From assembly GCF_001806325.1 (NCBI RefSeq), contig NZ_CP017580.1, positions 1,550,001 to 1,614,000 on the forward strand: 64,000 nt of DNA, read 5' to 3'. The notes under the pieces were generated by a model. It ran no database searches. It saw only the letters and a list, made by a program, of their open reading frames with translations, and was not told where the DNA came from. Positions 16,588 through 25,313 of this stretch are shown one piece after another; the first letter of the stretch is position 1; the number at the start of each line of letters is the position of its first letter. The translations under genes were made by a program, and so were the position numbers. The stretch is from Curtobacterium sp. BH-2-1-1. Its GTDB lineage: Bacteria; Actinomycetota; Actinomycetes; Actinomycetales; Microbacteriaceae.

Positions 16588-17319
16588 TCAGGCGACGTCC
16601 GCGCGGAAGGTGCGCAGCGCCTCCAGGTCGGCTGCGTCGAGACCGGCACGCTCGACGAACCGGTCCACGTCGAACGCGGCGAGGGCCGCGCGGAACGCCC
16701 CCTCGACCGTGGTGCCGTGCTCGGCGCACAGCGCCTCGATCTTCGCCTCGTTCGCGGGGACGCCGATCGAGGCGAGCAGAGCCGGGGCGTTGTCGATCGT
16801 GACGAGGTAGTCGGCGACGATCGCCTCGGGTTCGACGCCGGCGAGGGACAGCAGGACGAGCGCGATGATCCCGGTGCGGTCGCGTCCGCCCGCGCAGTGG
16901 AAGAGGACACCGCCCGGTTCGGCTCGGGCGATCGCACGCAGGACGGAGCCGGTGCGCTCCGGCAGCTCGGCGAGGTGCGGGCCGTAGTACAGCGGTGTAC
17001 CGACGAGCCCGGTCTCCCAGTACGCCTGCCAGAACGCGGGAGCCGCGTCGAGACCGTCGTGGTCGATCACGACGGTCGTCACCCAGTCCGGCCGGGTACC
17101 GGTGTCCTTCTCGGTCTCCCACGGCGCACGCAGGTCGACGACCGTGCGGACCCCCGCGTCGCGCAGCGCCTGCCAGCCGACGGGGCTCACGCGGTCGACG
17201 TTCTCGGACCGGAAGACCTGCCCGGACGGGGTCGTCCCGCCGTCCCGCAGCGGGAGCCCGCCCAGGTCGCGGGCGTTGAACAGCCCCTCGGCGTACAGGG
17301 TGCGATCGACGTCAGACAT
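16588..17319 (-). CDS. Tyrosine/serine protein phosphatase (PtpB-like DSP)
   Basis: A 243-residue phosphatase. FHCAGGRDRTG near residue 155 is the Cys-x5-Arg catalytic loop in its PtpB form, with NARDLGG near the N-terminus typical of this family (Y_phosphatase3). The mycobacterial homologue acts on phosphotyrosine and phosphoinositides. Its first 8 bp overlap the end of putA on the same strand, so it is made from the proline operon. Its substrate here is unknown. Confidence 0.87.
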   Translation of the reverse strand: MSDVDRTLYAEGLFNARDLGGLPLRDGGTTPSGQVFRSENVDRVSPVGWQALRDAGVRTVVDLRAPWETEKDTGTRPDWVTTVVIDHDGLDAAPAFWQAYWETGLVGTPLYYGPHLAELPERTGSVLRAIARAEPGGVLFHCAGGRDRTGIIALVLLSLAGVEPEAIVADYLVTIDNAPALLASIGVPANEAKIEALCAEHGTTVEGAFRAALAAFDVDRFVERAGLDAADLEALRTFRADVA

Positions 17320-20300
17320 GCAGCTCCGCGAGGTCGGGGTCGAGGTCACCGAAGCGGTGCGCCGTGATCGACACCGTCTGTTCGCGCAGGAAGGGGAGCA
17401 TCTCGATGATCCCGGCCTCGACCACGGGGGCGTCGTGGATCGCCACGTCGACGCTGGCGCCCAGGGCCTCCTCGAGCGCGAGCGGGTCACCGCCCACGAG
17501 CCGGATCCGGGCGCCGGGTCCGCCGAACGCCGTGTGCGCCGGGCGGTCCTGCCCCTGGGCGAGCACGGCGTCGAGCGCATCCTGCTCGACGTCGTCGCCG
17601 GAGGACCAGTCCGGCCGGAACAGGTCACCGGAGGCGGCACGGCGGAGGAACTCGTCGTCCGACTCGACCAGGTGGTCGACGACGTGCAGCGGCGATCGGC
17701 TCGACGCGAGCAGCTGTGTGAGCGGTCCGGGGAGCGGCCGAGCCGTACTCACGAGCAGGTCGGCCCGGGCGGCGGTCGCGGCGGCGAGCACGCGCACGAG
17801 GTCGCCGGACGAGGCACCCTCGGCCTGCCGGACGATGACGGACTGCGGTCGCCAGCGCAGCACGTTCCGCTCGACGACGAGCCCGGCCGGGTCGTGCGCC
17901 ACGCCGAACTCGGACTCGCGTGCGCGGACGTCGCTCAGCGCACCGGCGCGCACCTGGTCGAACTCCTCGAACGACAGGCCGCTGCGGGCCGCCTCGATCA
18001 CGGCGGTGACCCGCGGCGGCAGGCCGTGCAGCTGGATGCTCTTGTGCACGGTCCGGGGGGTGCGCTCCCACCGGCCGAGCGTCGCGACGGACATCGAACC
18101 GCCGGGTTTCGTCCCGGTGCCGACCGACGAGCGCTTCCACCCGCCGAACGGCTGCCGGTGGACGATCGCGCCCGTGGTGCCGCGGTTGACGGACAGGTTG
18201 CCCGCGCGGACCCCGGCGATCCAGTCCGCGACCTCGTCGGTGTCGAGGGAGTGGAGGCCGGCGGCGAGCCCGTGGTCGGTTCCGTTCTGGATCGCGATCG
18301 CCTGGTCGAGGGTGTCGGCGCGCATGATCCCGAGGACCGGGGCGAGGTACTCGGTCTGGTGGAAATCGCTGCCGGGCCGGACACCGTCGCGGATCCCCGG
18401 CGACCACAGCCGGCCGGAGTCGTCGAGCGGGACCGGCTGCACCAGCCAGGACTCCCCCGGGCCGAGCTCCGTGAGCCCGGCGCGCACCGTGCCCTCGGGC
18501 TCGGCGATGAGCGGCCCCACCTGCGCCGTCGGGTCGTCCGGCCAGGCGACACGCAGGGTGCGGGTGGCGTCGACGAGCTGTCGGCGGAAGCGCTCGCTCT
18601 CGCCGACCGCCCCCACGAGGATCACCAGCGAGGCCGCGGAGCACTGCTGCCCGGCGCGACCGAACGCCGACCGGACGATGTCCTGCACGGCGAGGTCGAG
18701 GTCCGCGCTGGGGGTGACGACGATCGCGTTCTTGCCGCTCGTCGCGCCGGTGAGCGGCAGACCGGCCCGCCACCAACGGAAGGAGCGTGCGGTGTCGGCC
18801 GAGCCCGTGAGGACGATCCGGTCGACCGCGGGGTGCGCGATGAGGTCGCGGCCGAGCTGGTCCTCGTCGAGGTCGACGAGCTGGAGCAGGGAGTGCGGGA
18901 CCCCGGCGTCCCAGAGCACGTCGGCGAGCACCGCCCCCGAACGCTTCGCCTGGGGCGCGGGCTTCAGGACGACCCCGCTGCCCGCGGCGAGTGCGGCGAA
19001 CACGCCCTCGGCCGGGTTCGCGACGGGCGACGTCCACGTCGGCGCCACGACCGTGAGGCGCGGCGGCACGTACCGGGCACCGTCGCCGTCGAGCACGGCC
19101 AGCCGCCGGGCGCTGTCGGCGGCGTGGTGGGCGGAGTCGATCGCGGCGCTCACGTCGGAGTCGGCCTCGCTGAAGGTCGTGCCCGTCTCCGCCGCCGACA
19201 CCTCGATGAGGTCGGCACGCCGCGTCTCGAGCTCGTGCGCGATGAGGTCGAGGAGCTCGGCGCGGTCGGACGGGTCCTGCCGTCCCCAGTTCACCCCGGC
19301 CTGCGCCGTCCGGGCGACGATGCGCTCGAGCTTCGACCGGTCGGCGACCTTCGAGCCGCGGATCGTCTGCGCACCGAGCTGCGAGCGCGGCACCCGCCGG
19401 AGCACGTCGATCGCCCAGTCGCGGTTCGCCGCGGTCGACGGGTCGGTGTCGGGTGCGTTCGTGAAGGCATCGCGGTGCACGGGGTCGCCGATCGGGGCAC
19501 GGCGGTCCTGCGTCCGGTTCGTGGCCGGCACCGGGCCGGGAGCGTCGAGGGCCGCGACCGCCGCGAGCCACCGGCCGCGTTCACGCTCGAAGACGCTCTC
19601 GTCCTGACCGATGTCGCCCGCCGCGGCGACGAAGCCGTCCGGACTGGCGCTCTCCTGCAGCCGCCGGGCGAGGTACGGGATCGCGGCGTCGAACTGGTCG
19701 GGGTGCACGACCGGGGTGGAGACGACCACCCGTCCGACGTCGGCGCGGACGGCGTCGGCGGACGCGGACGCCATCCCGAGCAGCACGGCGACGTGCACGC
19801 CGTCGGTGACGCCGCGGCGCTGGGCGAGGGTCCACGCCGTCGCGAGGGTGAAGAGGTTGTGGCTCGCGACCCCGATCCGGACCGCGTCGATGCGCTCCGG
19901 CGTCAGGGCGGCATCGAGCAGCCGGAGGTGGGCGGTGTCGGTCTCCTGCTTCGACCCCCACGTGGCGAGGGGCCACCCGTGCAGGACCGCGTCGACCCGT
20001 TCCGTCGCGAGCGAGGCGCCCTTGACGAGTCGGACCGTGATCGGCGCACCGCCACGGGCACGCCGCTGCTGCGCCCAGGCGGTCAGGGACTCGAGTGCGC
20101 CGGCGGCGTCGGGCAGGTACGCCTGCAGCACCACGCCGGCGTCCAGCCCGAGGAACTCGTCGCGGTCGAGGAGCATCCGGAACGCAGCGAGCGTGACGTC
20201 GAGATCGCGGTGGTCTCCGGCGTCGAGCGTGACGGACTTCGCGGTCGGGGACGACGCGGCGAGCCGGTACAGGGGGACGAGACGGTCCACCACCCGTTCG

Positions 20301-20881
20301 ACGGTCTGGTCGAACGCCCACGCGGACATCTGCGGCACGACCGAACGCACACCGATCGACACGTGGTCGACGTCGTCACGCGCCAGCAGGTCCATCGTCG
20401 CCTGCAACCGTCGGTCGCTCTCCGCGCTGCCGAGCACGGCTTCGCCGAGCAGGTCCACGTCGACGACCACACCCGGGCCGCCGACCTTCGCGAGCGCGGG
20501 CCCGAGCTTCGCGTCGGTGGCGTCGACCACCAGGTGCCCGGTCATCCGCCGCAGGATCTTCCGCGCCGTGGGCACCACGGCCCACGGCGCCATGGTCGCG
20601 AACCCGCCGCCGAGCGTCACCGCGCCGCGCAGGGACCAGGACAGGAAGTCCGGGACGTCGCGGCTGACCTGCTCGAGGTTGCGGGCCACGACGCGTGGGT
20701 CCTCGGGGCGGATCACCTTGTCGACGAGACCGCGCGTGAAGTCCAGCCCCCGGTCGTCCCGCAGGGCCTCGGCCAGACGGACCGCCCCCGCGTCGGGCTT
20801 CGTCCCCGCGGACGCCGCCAGCCACCGCCGCACGAGGGCGACGGCGTCGTCGGTGCAGTCCTGCAGTCGGGCGCTCGGCAT
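17312..20881 (-). CDS. putA: Bifunctional proline dehydrogenase / P5C dehydrogenase
   Basis: A 1189-residue trifunctional-length enzyme without a DNA-binding domain. The N-terminal FAD proline dehydrogenase barrel covers about residues 60-420 (MNSAWAFDQTVERVV-like segment, VRLVKGAS, RIGVASHNLFTLATA). The aldehyde dehydrogenase follows from about 480 to 960, with AGNLSVNRGTTGAIVHRQPFGG, VLTGSADTAR and the catalytic Cys in AGQQCSA near residue 744. The last 200 residues resemble the ALDH-superfamily tail seen in long PutA proteins. It oxidises proline to glutamate by channelling P5C. It is divergent from a MarR gene and overlaps the phosphatase gene by 8 bp. Confidence 0.93.
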   Translation of the reverse strand: MPSARLQDCTDDAVALVRRWLAASAGTKPDAGAVRLAEALRDDRGLDFTRGLVDKVIRPEDPRVVARNLEQVSRDVPDFLSWSLRGAVTLGGGFATMAPWAVVPTARKILRRMTGHLVVDATDAKLGPALAKVGGPGVVVDVDLLGEAVLGSAESDRRLQATMDLLARDDVDHVSIGVRSVVPQMSAWAFDQTVERVVDRLVPLYRLAASSPTAKSVTLDAGDHRDLDVTLAAFRMLLDRDEFLGLDAGVVLQAYLPDAAGALESLTAWAQQRRARGGAPITVRLVKGASLATERVDAVLHGWPLATWGSKQETDTAHLRLLDAALTPERIDAVRIGVASHNLFTLATAWTLAQRRGVTDGVHVAVLLGMASASADAVRADVGRVVVSTPVVHPDQFDAAIPYLARRLQESASPDGFVAAAGDIGQDESVFERERGRWLAAVAALDAPGPVPATNRTQDRRAPIGDPVHRDAFTNAPDTDPSTAANRDWAIDVLRRVPRSQLGAQTIRGSKVADRSKLERIVARTAQAGVNWGRQDPSDRAELLDLIAHELETRRADLIEVSAAETGTTFSEADSDVSAAIDSAHHAADSARRLAVLDGDGARYVPPRLTVVAPTWTSPVANPAEGVFAALAAGSGVVLKPAPQAKRSGAVLADVLWDAGVPHSLLQLVDLDEDQLGRDLIAHPAVDRIVLTGSADTARSFRWWRAGLPLTGATSGKNAIVVTPSADLDLAVQDIVRSAFGRAGQQCSAASLVILVGAVGESERFRRQLVDATRTLRVAWPDDPTAQVGPLIAEPEGTVRAGLTELGPGESWLVQPVPLDDSGRLWSPGIRDGVRPGSDFHQTEYLAPVLGIMRADTLDQAIAIQNGTDHGLAAGLHSLDTDEVADWIAGVRAGNLSVNRGTTGAIVHRQPFGGWKRSSVGTGTKPGGSMSVATLGRWERTPRTVHKSIQLHGLPPRVTAVIEAARSGLSFEEFDQVRAGALSDVRARESEFGVAHDPAGLVVERNVLRWRPQSVIVRQAEGASSGDLVRVLAAATAARADLLVSTARPLPGPLTQLLASSRSPLHVVDHLVESDDEFLRRAASGDLFRPDWSSGDDVEQDALDAVLAQGQDRPAHTAFGGPGARIRLVGGDPLALEEALGASVDVAIHDAPVVEAGIIEMLPFLREQTVSITAHRFGDLDPDLAELHV

Positions 20882-20942
20882 GCACCGATCGTATGCTGCG
20901 CCACCGACCGCACCTCGGAGCGAGCCGTGCGCCACCGGCGAG

Positions 20943-20958
20943 TCATCCGAGCGGATGA
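20943..20958. promoter_or_regulatory. 16-bp palindrome between putA and the MarR gene, candidate operator
   Basis: TCATCCG-AG-CGGATGA is a perfect inverted repeat with a 2-bp spacer, about 60 bp before the putA start and 41 bp before the MarR start. Its size and place suit a MarR dimer site. Confidence 0.5.
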
Positions 20959-20998
20959 TCATGCCGTCGAAGCGTCCGGAGGTCGATACGCTGACGCC

Positions 20999-21475
20999 AT
21001 GTCGAACGAGGGCGCCGAGGGCCACGACTGGGCGACGTGGGACGCCTACCACGACGTCTGGCGACGCCTCGACCGGGCGCTCGACCAGGCGGTGCAGCAC
21101 GGCGCAGGCATCTCGATCCCCGAGTTCGAGATCCTCATCGGACTGCACCGCGAGCCGGACCACCGGTTGCGGGTCCGCGACATCGCGGCCGGGATCGGCT
21201 GGGAGAAGTCACGCGTCAGCCACCAGGTCACGCGCATGGTGGCGCGGGGCCTCGTCGAGCGCGCGGACTGCCCCACCGACGGACGGGGCAGCTGGGTGGA
21301 GATGACCCCGGACGGTCGCCGCGCGGTGCTCGCCGGCATCCGTGCGCACACCGGTGCGCTCGAGGACCTGTTCTGGAGGCCCGTGGGGACCGACGCGGAC
21401 ACGCTGCGGTCCGTCAGTGCTCGCGTCGACGCCGCGATCGGCCCCGACGAATCGGATCCGGACAGCGCCGACTGA
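20999..21475 (+). CDS. MarR family transcriptional regulator
   Basis: A 158-residue winged-helix protein. SIPEFEILIGL, RVRDIAAGIGWEKSRVSHQVTRMVARGLV and DGRGSWVEMTPDGR give helix-turn-helix and wing in order. Divergent from putA with a palindrome between, it probably represses the proline catabolic genes and itself. The effector is unknown. Confidence 0.87.
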   Translation: MSNEGAEGHDWATWDAYHDVWRRLDRALDQAVQHGAGISIPEFEILIGLHREPDHRLRVRDIAAGIGWEKSRVSHQVTRMVARGLVERADCPTDGRGSWVEMTPDGRRAVLAGIRAHTGALEDLFWRPVGTDADTLRSVSARVDAAIGPDESDPDSAD

Positions 21476-21498
21476 GACGACGAGCACCGAGACGACGA

Positions 21499-21531
21499 CA
21501 CCCCCGCCCCGGGACGGCCGGGACGGGGGTG
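21499..21531. terminator. GC-rich hairpin between MarR and the secreted-protein gene
   Basis: A 14-bp stem with one mismatch (21499-21512 with 21518-21531), a few bases past the MarR stop and just before the convergent stop at 21547. Confidence 0.7.
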
Positions 21532-21546
21532 CGACGTGCGGGGGTG

Positions 21547-22227
21547 TTACTTGATCTTGGCGGTGATGGTGGCGGTGCCGACGAGGAGGCCGGACTTCAC
21601 GGCGTCGGTCTTGAAGGTGCTGTTGAGCAGCTTCGCGGCGTCACCCGAGACGTGCACCGTGGTGCCGGTCAGGATCGCGTTGTCACCCTCGAGCTGCAGC
21701 GGCTTGAGCGTGCCGCCGTGCAGCGAGAACAGGTACGCGTTGTTCACCGCGACCTTGCCGTTGACCAGCACGTCACCGTAGAGCTTGGACGAGCCCGGGT
21801 TCACGACGAAGTTCTCCAGCGTGACCGTCGTCTCACCGGCGGTGAGGGTCAGGCCCGAGTCGTCGTGGTTCAGCAGACCCTGCACGTACGGACGGTAGTC
21901 ACCGTCCGGCGACCAGTACGTGACCGAACCGGACGTGATCGGGAACGACACGGACCCGTCGGCGAGCTTGGCGTCACCGGAGACACCCGGGGTCAGCTTC
22001 AGCGCGGTCAGGGCGTCGGTGAAGCCGGAGTCGAGCTTCACGGCGGTGTCGCCACCGAGGACCTCGGGCACCGACGCGACGGGGCCGGGGATCTTCGACG
22101 AGGACGACGACACGGTGTGCACCGACGGGGTCGAGGCCTGCGCCGAGGTGATGCCGAACGCGGCACCACCCAGCACGAGCGCACCCGTCGTGGCGAGCGT
22201 GATGGAGGTCTTGAGGCTCTTGCGCAT
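21547..22227 (-). CDS. Secreted protein of unknown function
   Basis: A 226-residue protein with a classic signal peptide (MRKSLKTSITLATTGALVLGG, cleavage likely after AQA or ASA near residue 31). The rest is Ser/Thr/Gly/Val-rich beta-type sequence with no Cys. Segments such as SGSVTYWSPDGDYRPYVQGL and GLTLTAGETTVTLENFVVNP recall the two-layer beta domains of HtaA-like surface proteins, but I cannot confirm membership. It lies just downstream of the sigma/anti-sigma operon on the same strand, so it may be part of its regulon. Confidence 0.65.
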   Translation of the reverse strand: MRKSLKTSITLATTGALVLGGAAFGITSAQASTPSVHTVSSSSSKIPGPVASVPEVLGGDTAVKLDSGFTDALTALKLTPGVSGDAKLADGSVSFPITSGSVTYWSPDGDYRPYVQGLLNHDDSGLTLTAGETTVTLENFVVNPGSSKLYGDVLVNGKVAVNNAYLFSLHGGTLKPLQLEGDNAILTGTTVHVSGDAAKLLNSTFKTDAVKSGLLVGTATITAKIK

Positions 22228-22406
22228 GGTGATCAGTCCTTTGCTGTTGTCGCGCTCGGCGCGGCTGCTGTGTGCGCGCCGAACACACCCTGGTGCAGGG
22301 TGGAGAACCAGCGATGTGCGGCTGGTGAGCGCTTCCGGGGTGTTCCCCGGTCGATGTCAGTGATTCGGCACCCTCGCCCAGCCGGATTGGTCCGGATCGG
22401 GATCCG
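22228..22406. other. Intergenic region before the secreted-protein gene
   Basis: About 180 bp with no gene. The minus strand carries AAAGGACTG just before the start at 22227. A short stem (CACCCTG/CAGGGTG, 22286-22302) may end the sigma operon transcript. Confidence 0.4.
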
Positions 22407-23105
22407 TCAGAGATCGACGTCCGCGAGCACCCGGTCGTCGCCGCGGAGCCGTACCTGCACGCTGGCGATGTCGTCGCGCTGCACGTCGGTCGAGGCGGAC
22501 AGCCCCCGGGCGTCCTCGCCCGCGGCCGACCACGACGCCACGGTCTGCACGGACCCGTCGTCGCGCACGACCACGAGGTCGTACATCACGGACCCGTCGG
22601 CGGCCCAGGACTTCCCGCCGTAGGAGCAGCCCCAGTCGAAGCGGGTGCCCCACGGTTCGCCGCTGACGGACAGGTCGACGTCGAGGCCGCGCTCCCCCAC
22701 GAGCGCGTACCGGTCGGCCGACGCCGTGGCGGGGCCGGCCTGGACGGACGGGTCCACCCGTGCGGTGCCGACCGCGAGTCCGCCGAGGACCGCGGCGACC
22801 ACCGCGGCGGCGGCCGTGGCCGCGACCCAGATCCGGCGGCGACGGCGACGGTGTCGAACGCGGTGCGCGACGGAGGCGAGGGTGCTCTCGGAGCCGGTGT
22901 CGCGCCTCCCGTCCGGGTCTGCGATCTCGACCGCCTGGTCGGCCGGCAGCTTGGACAGCAGGCCCGGGAGACCGACCAGCTCCGCGACGGCGGCCGCACA
23001 GCGGTCGCACGTCTCGAGGTGCCGCTCGTACTCGAGCCGCTCGTCCGGCGGCAGGGAACCGAGCACGTAGGCGGCGTCCCACTCGGCGTAGCGGTCGTCG
23101 CTCAT
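22407..23105 (-). CDS. Anti-sigma factor (RskA/ZAS type)
   Basis: A 232-residue membrane anti-sigma factor. The N-terminal zinc-binding motif HLETCDRC (H-x3-C-x2-C) near residue 29 is the ZAS domain. A basic run RHRRRRRRIW leads into one membrane helix near residue 95, and an extracytoplasmic RskA-like domain of about 110 residues follows. It should hold the sigma factor inactive until it is cut by membrane proteases. It overlaps the sigma gene by 4 bp. Confidence 0.88.
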   Translation of the reverse strand: MSDDRYAEWDAAYVLGSLPPDERLEYERHLETCDRCAAAVAELVGLPGLLSKLPADQAVEIADPDGRRDTGSESTLASVAHRVRHRRRRRRIWVAATAAAAVVAAVLGGLAVGTARVDPSVQAGPATASADRYALVGERGLDVDLSVSGEPWGTRFDWGCSYGGKSWAADGSVMYDLVVVRDDGSVQTVASWSAAGEDARGLSASTDVQRDDIASVQVRLRGDDRVLADVDL

Positions 23106-23614
23106 CGCGTCACTCCTCGTTCCTGCAGTGCGAGCCGGAGAGCCCGCAGCCCGTAGTGCAGCCGCGACTTCGCGGTGCCCTCGGGGATGTCGTGTCGTCG
23201 GGCGATCTCGGGGACCGTGTGTCCGAGCCAGTAGGCGTCCACCACCACCCGACGGTGGTCGGGGCTGAGCGAGGCGAGGGCGTCCGCGACGACGATGCGG
23301 TCGAGGACGGCGTCGGTGCGGTCCGCCTCGACCCGGTCCACGGGGGACTCGGTGCCGTGCTCACGGCGGTTCCGCGCGGACCGGGCATCGTCGACGACGA
23401 GGTTCCGGGCGACGGTGAAGAGCCACGCCCGAGCGCTGTCCGGGGCGCGTTCGAGCACGGCCGGGCGCTGCCACGCGCGCACCATCGTCTCCTGCACGAC
23501 GTCCTCGACCGTGTGGCCGTCCCGCGTCAGGTGCCGGACGTACCGGGTGAGCGCGTCGCCGTGCTCCCGGTAGAGCGTCGCGAGCAGCTCGTCGGCTCCC
23601 CTGCCCGTGGCCAT
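23102..23614 (-). CDS. ECF RNA polymerase sigma factor (SigK-like)
   Basis: A 170-residue ECF sigma. Region 2 is seen in HTVEDVVQETMVRAWQRP and RAWLFTVARNLVVDDAR. Region 4 is seen in LASLSPDHRRVVVDAYWLGHTVPEIARRHDIPEGTAKSRLHYG in outline. The partner anti-sigma gene follows with a 4-bp overlap. The YceI gene stops on the A of its ATG (TGATG), with a GTG at 23617 as an alternative start, so three genes are co-translated. Such pairs usually sense redox or envelope stress and activate their own operon. Confidence 0.9.
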   Translation of the reverse strand: MATGRGADELLATLYREHGDALTRYVRHLTRDGHTVEDVVQETMVRAWQRPAVLERAPDSARAWLFTVARNLVVDDARSARNRREHGTESPVDRVEADRTDAVLDRIVVADALASLSPDHRRVVVDAYWLGHTVPEIARRHDIPEGTAKSRLHYGLRALRLALQERGVTR

Positions 23615-24312
23615 CACTTCGCCAGGTCGAGGGAGAACTCGACGGACCCCTTCGGGTCCACCGTGACGAAGCCGAGGGACGGTGCTTCGACCCCGTAGTC
23701 CTCGAAGGTGATCGGGATGCTGCCGGCGACCTGCACGGTGCCGTCCTTCGCGACGGCGACCTGGGCGTCGGCGGTGATGGGCTGCTCGACGCCGTGCAGG
23801 TCCATCGTGCCGGTGAGCGTGACGTCCTGCGTCGAGCCGTCGAGCGCGCCGGACACGTCGACGGGCTTCGTCAGCGTGAACGTCGCCGTGGGGTGCTGGT
23901 CCGTCTGGAGCGCGGTGTCGCGGAAGTAGGCGTCACGGGCGGACTCGGGCGTGCTGATCTTCGCGACCTCGACCGTGACCGTCGCCTTCGTGAGGGAGCC
24001 GCCGCTGACCTCGGCGCTGCCCTCGACGTCCTTCGTGCGTCCGACCACGTTCACATCCTGCCCCTGGAGCTTCTCGTGCACGCGGTAGCCCGCGAACGAG
24101 TCGCCGGTGCTGGTCCAGCTGCCGTCGGCCTCGGCGGCGGTGAGGGTGCCGGAGCCGCCGGACGGCGCGGCGCTGACGGAGGGGGCCGCGGCGGCCTGCC
24201 CGTTGACGGTGTTCGCGTAGATGACCGGTCCGGCGATGGCTGCGGCCGCGCCGACGACCACGACGCCGGAGGCGATGCCGATGATGACCTTGGTTCGTGT
24301 GCGGAGTCCCAT
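23614..24312 (-). CDS. Membrane-anchored YceI family protein
   Basis: A 232-residue protein. One N-terminal membrane helix (VIIGIASGVVVVGAAAAIAGP) is followed by a linker and a YceI lipocalin-like domain from about residue 65: GSWTSTGDSFAGYRVHEKL, then KISTPESARDAYFRDTALQTDQHPTATF in outline, and GTMDLHGVEQPI. YceI domains bind long-chain isoprenoids or amphiphiles. It leads the operon YceI-sigma-anti-sigma, an arrangement that suggests it is both a target of and an input to this envelope response. Confidence 0.85.
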   Translation of the reverse strand: MGLRTRTKVIIGIASGVVVVGAAAAIAGPVIYANTVNGQAAAAPSVSAAPSGGSGTLTAAEADGSWTSTGDSFAGYRVHEKLQGQDVNVVGRTKDVEGSAEVSGGSLTKATVTVEVAKISTPESARDAYFRDTALQTDQHPTATFTLTKPVDVSGALDGSTQDVTLTGTMDLHGVEQPITADAQVAVAKDGTVQVAGSIPITFEDYGVEAPSLGFVTVDPKGSVEFSLDLAK

Positions 24313-24335
24313 GCCCTGACGACGAGACAGCGGGC

Positions 24336-24426
24336 CGGATCGTTCACCGGCGTTCGGCACGAGCGGCGGATCGTCCACCGGTTCGGCATGAGCGGCGGAT
24401 CGTCCACCGGCGTTCGGCATGATGGG
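24336..24426. repeat. Three tandem copies of a 29-31 bp unit in the promoter region of the sigma operon
   Basis: Units at 24336-24366 (31 bp), 24367-24395 (29 bp) and 24396-24426 share CGGATCGT, CACCGG and GTTCGGCA followed by TGAGCGG or a close variant. They fill the whole space between the start of the YceI-sigma-anti-sigma operon and the divergent epimerase gene. A control role is likely from the place, and the exact promoter within it is not clear. Confidence 0.75.
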
Positions 24427-24429
24427 GCG

Positions 24430-25287
24430 GTGGACATCGTCATCGCCGGCTGCGGCGACCTCGGGATCGAGACCGGCCTGCGCTTCGCCGCCGCCGGGCA
24501 CCGCGTGGTCGGACTCCGGCGGCGGGGCGAGCTGGTCCCGGCCCCGCTCACCGGGTGGAGCGTCGACCTGCGCCGGACGGTCCCGGAGATCCCGGCGAGC
24601 ACGGCGGTGGTGGTCGTGGCCGTCGCCGCGGGGAGCCGCGACGTGGACGAGTACCGCGCGACGTACGTCGACGGGCTGCGGAACGTCCTGGACGGCATCG
24701 ACGCGTCCGGAGCGAGCCCGCGCCTGGTCGTCGTGTCCTCGACCGCGGTCTACGACGTCGACGACGGCGGCACGGTCACCGAGGACACCCCCGCGGACGG
24801 CGGTTCCCCCACCGCGGACGTCCTGCTGGAGGCCGAGGCCCTGCTCCGCGAGCGAGCCCCGGGGGCCGTGCTCGCTCGACTGTCCGGTGTGTACGGTCCC
24901 GGGCGGGAGCGCCTCATCGACCAGGTCCGGGGCGGAGGGGCTCGGTCGGCTCCGGCCGACGGGTCGTCCCCGCACACGAACCGGATCCACCGGGACGACG
25001 CGGCTGCGGCCCTCGTCCACCTCGCGACGCTGGACGACCCCGCACCGACGTACCTCGTGACCGACGACGAACCGGCTCGGCTCGACGACGTGTACGCGTT
25101 CCTCGCCGCCGAGCTCGGGGTCGCGGTACCGCCGAGGGCCGAGGCCGACGCTGCCGGCCGGCAGGGTGCCGGTGACAAGCGTCTGTCGAACGCCCTGCTC
25201 CGCTCGACGGGCTGGGCACCGCGGTACCCGACGTTCCGCGAGGGCTACCGCGCCGTGCTCGCCGGCGTCGGCACCCGGCACCCCTGA
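24430..25287 (+). CDS. NAD-dependent epimerase/dehydratase family protein
   Basis: A 285-residue Rossmann protein of the YeeZ type. It opens VDIVIAGCGDLGIETGLRFA, where GCGDLG is the nucleotide loop, and continues with VVVSSTAVYDVDDGGTVTE and LSGVYGPGR. The usual Tyr-x3-Lys is not obvious, as in other YeeZ-like proteins, so catalysis is uncertain. I chose the GTG at 24430 after GGGGCG because it places the Rossmann loop near residue 8. Confidence 0.8.
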   Translation: MDIVIAGCGDLGIETGLRFAAAGHRVVGLRRRGELVPAPLTGWSVDLRRTVPEIPASTAVVVVAVAAGSRDVDEYRATYVDGLRNVLDGIDASGASPRLVVVSSTAVYDVDDGGTVTEDTPADGGSPTADVLLEAEALLRERAPGAVLARLSGVYGPGRERLIDQVRGGGARSAPADGSSPHTNRIHRDDAAAALVHLATLDDPAPTYLVTDDEPARLDDVYAFLAAELGVAVPPRAEADAAGRQGAGDKRLSNALLRSTGWAPRYPTFREGYRAVLAGVGTRHP

Positions 25288-25313
25288 GCCGCCGCGCTCG
25301 GTACGATCCGGAC

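Noticed and set aside
17102..21475. A very long open frame on the plus strand opposite putA
   Set aside because: It is an antisense shadow. The minus strand codes a complete PutA with all motifs, and the plus-strand reading is Arg/Val/Gly-rich with no domain. High GC makes such long mirror frames common here. Only its last part, from 20999, is a real gene (MarR).
24336..24426. CRISPR array
   Set aside because: The three units are adjacent with no spacers, vary in length and lie in a promoter region, and no cas gene is near.
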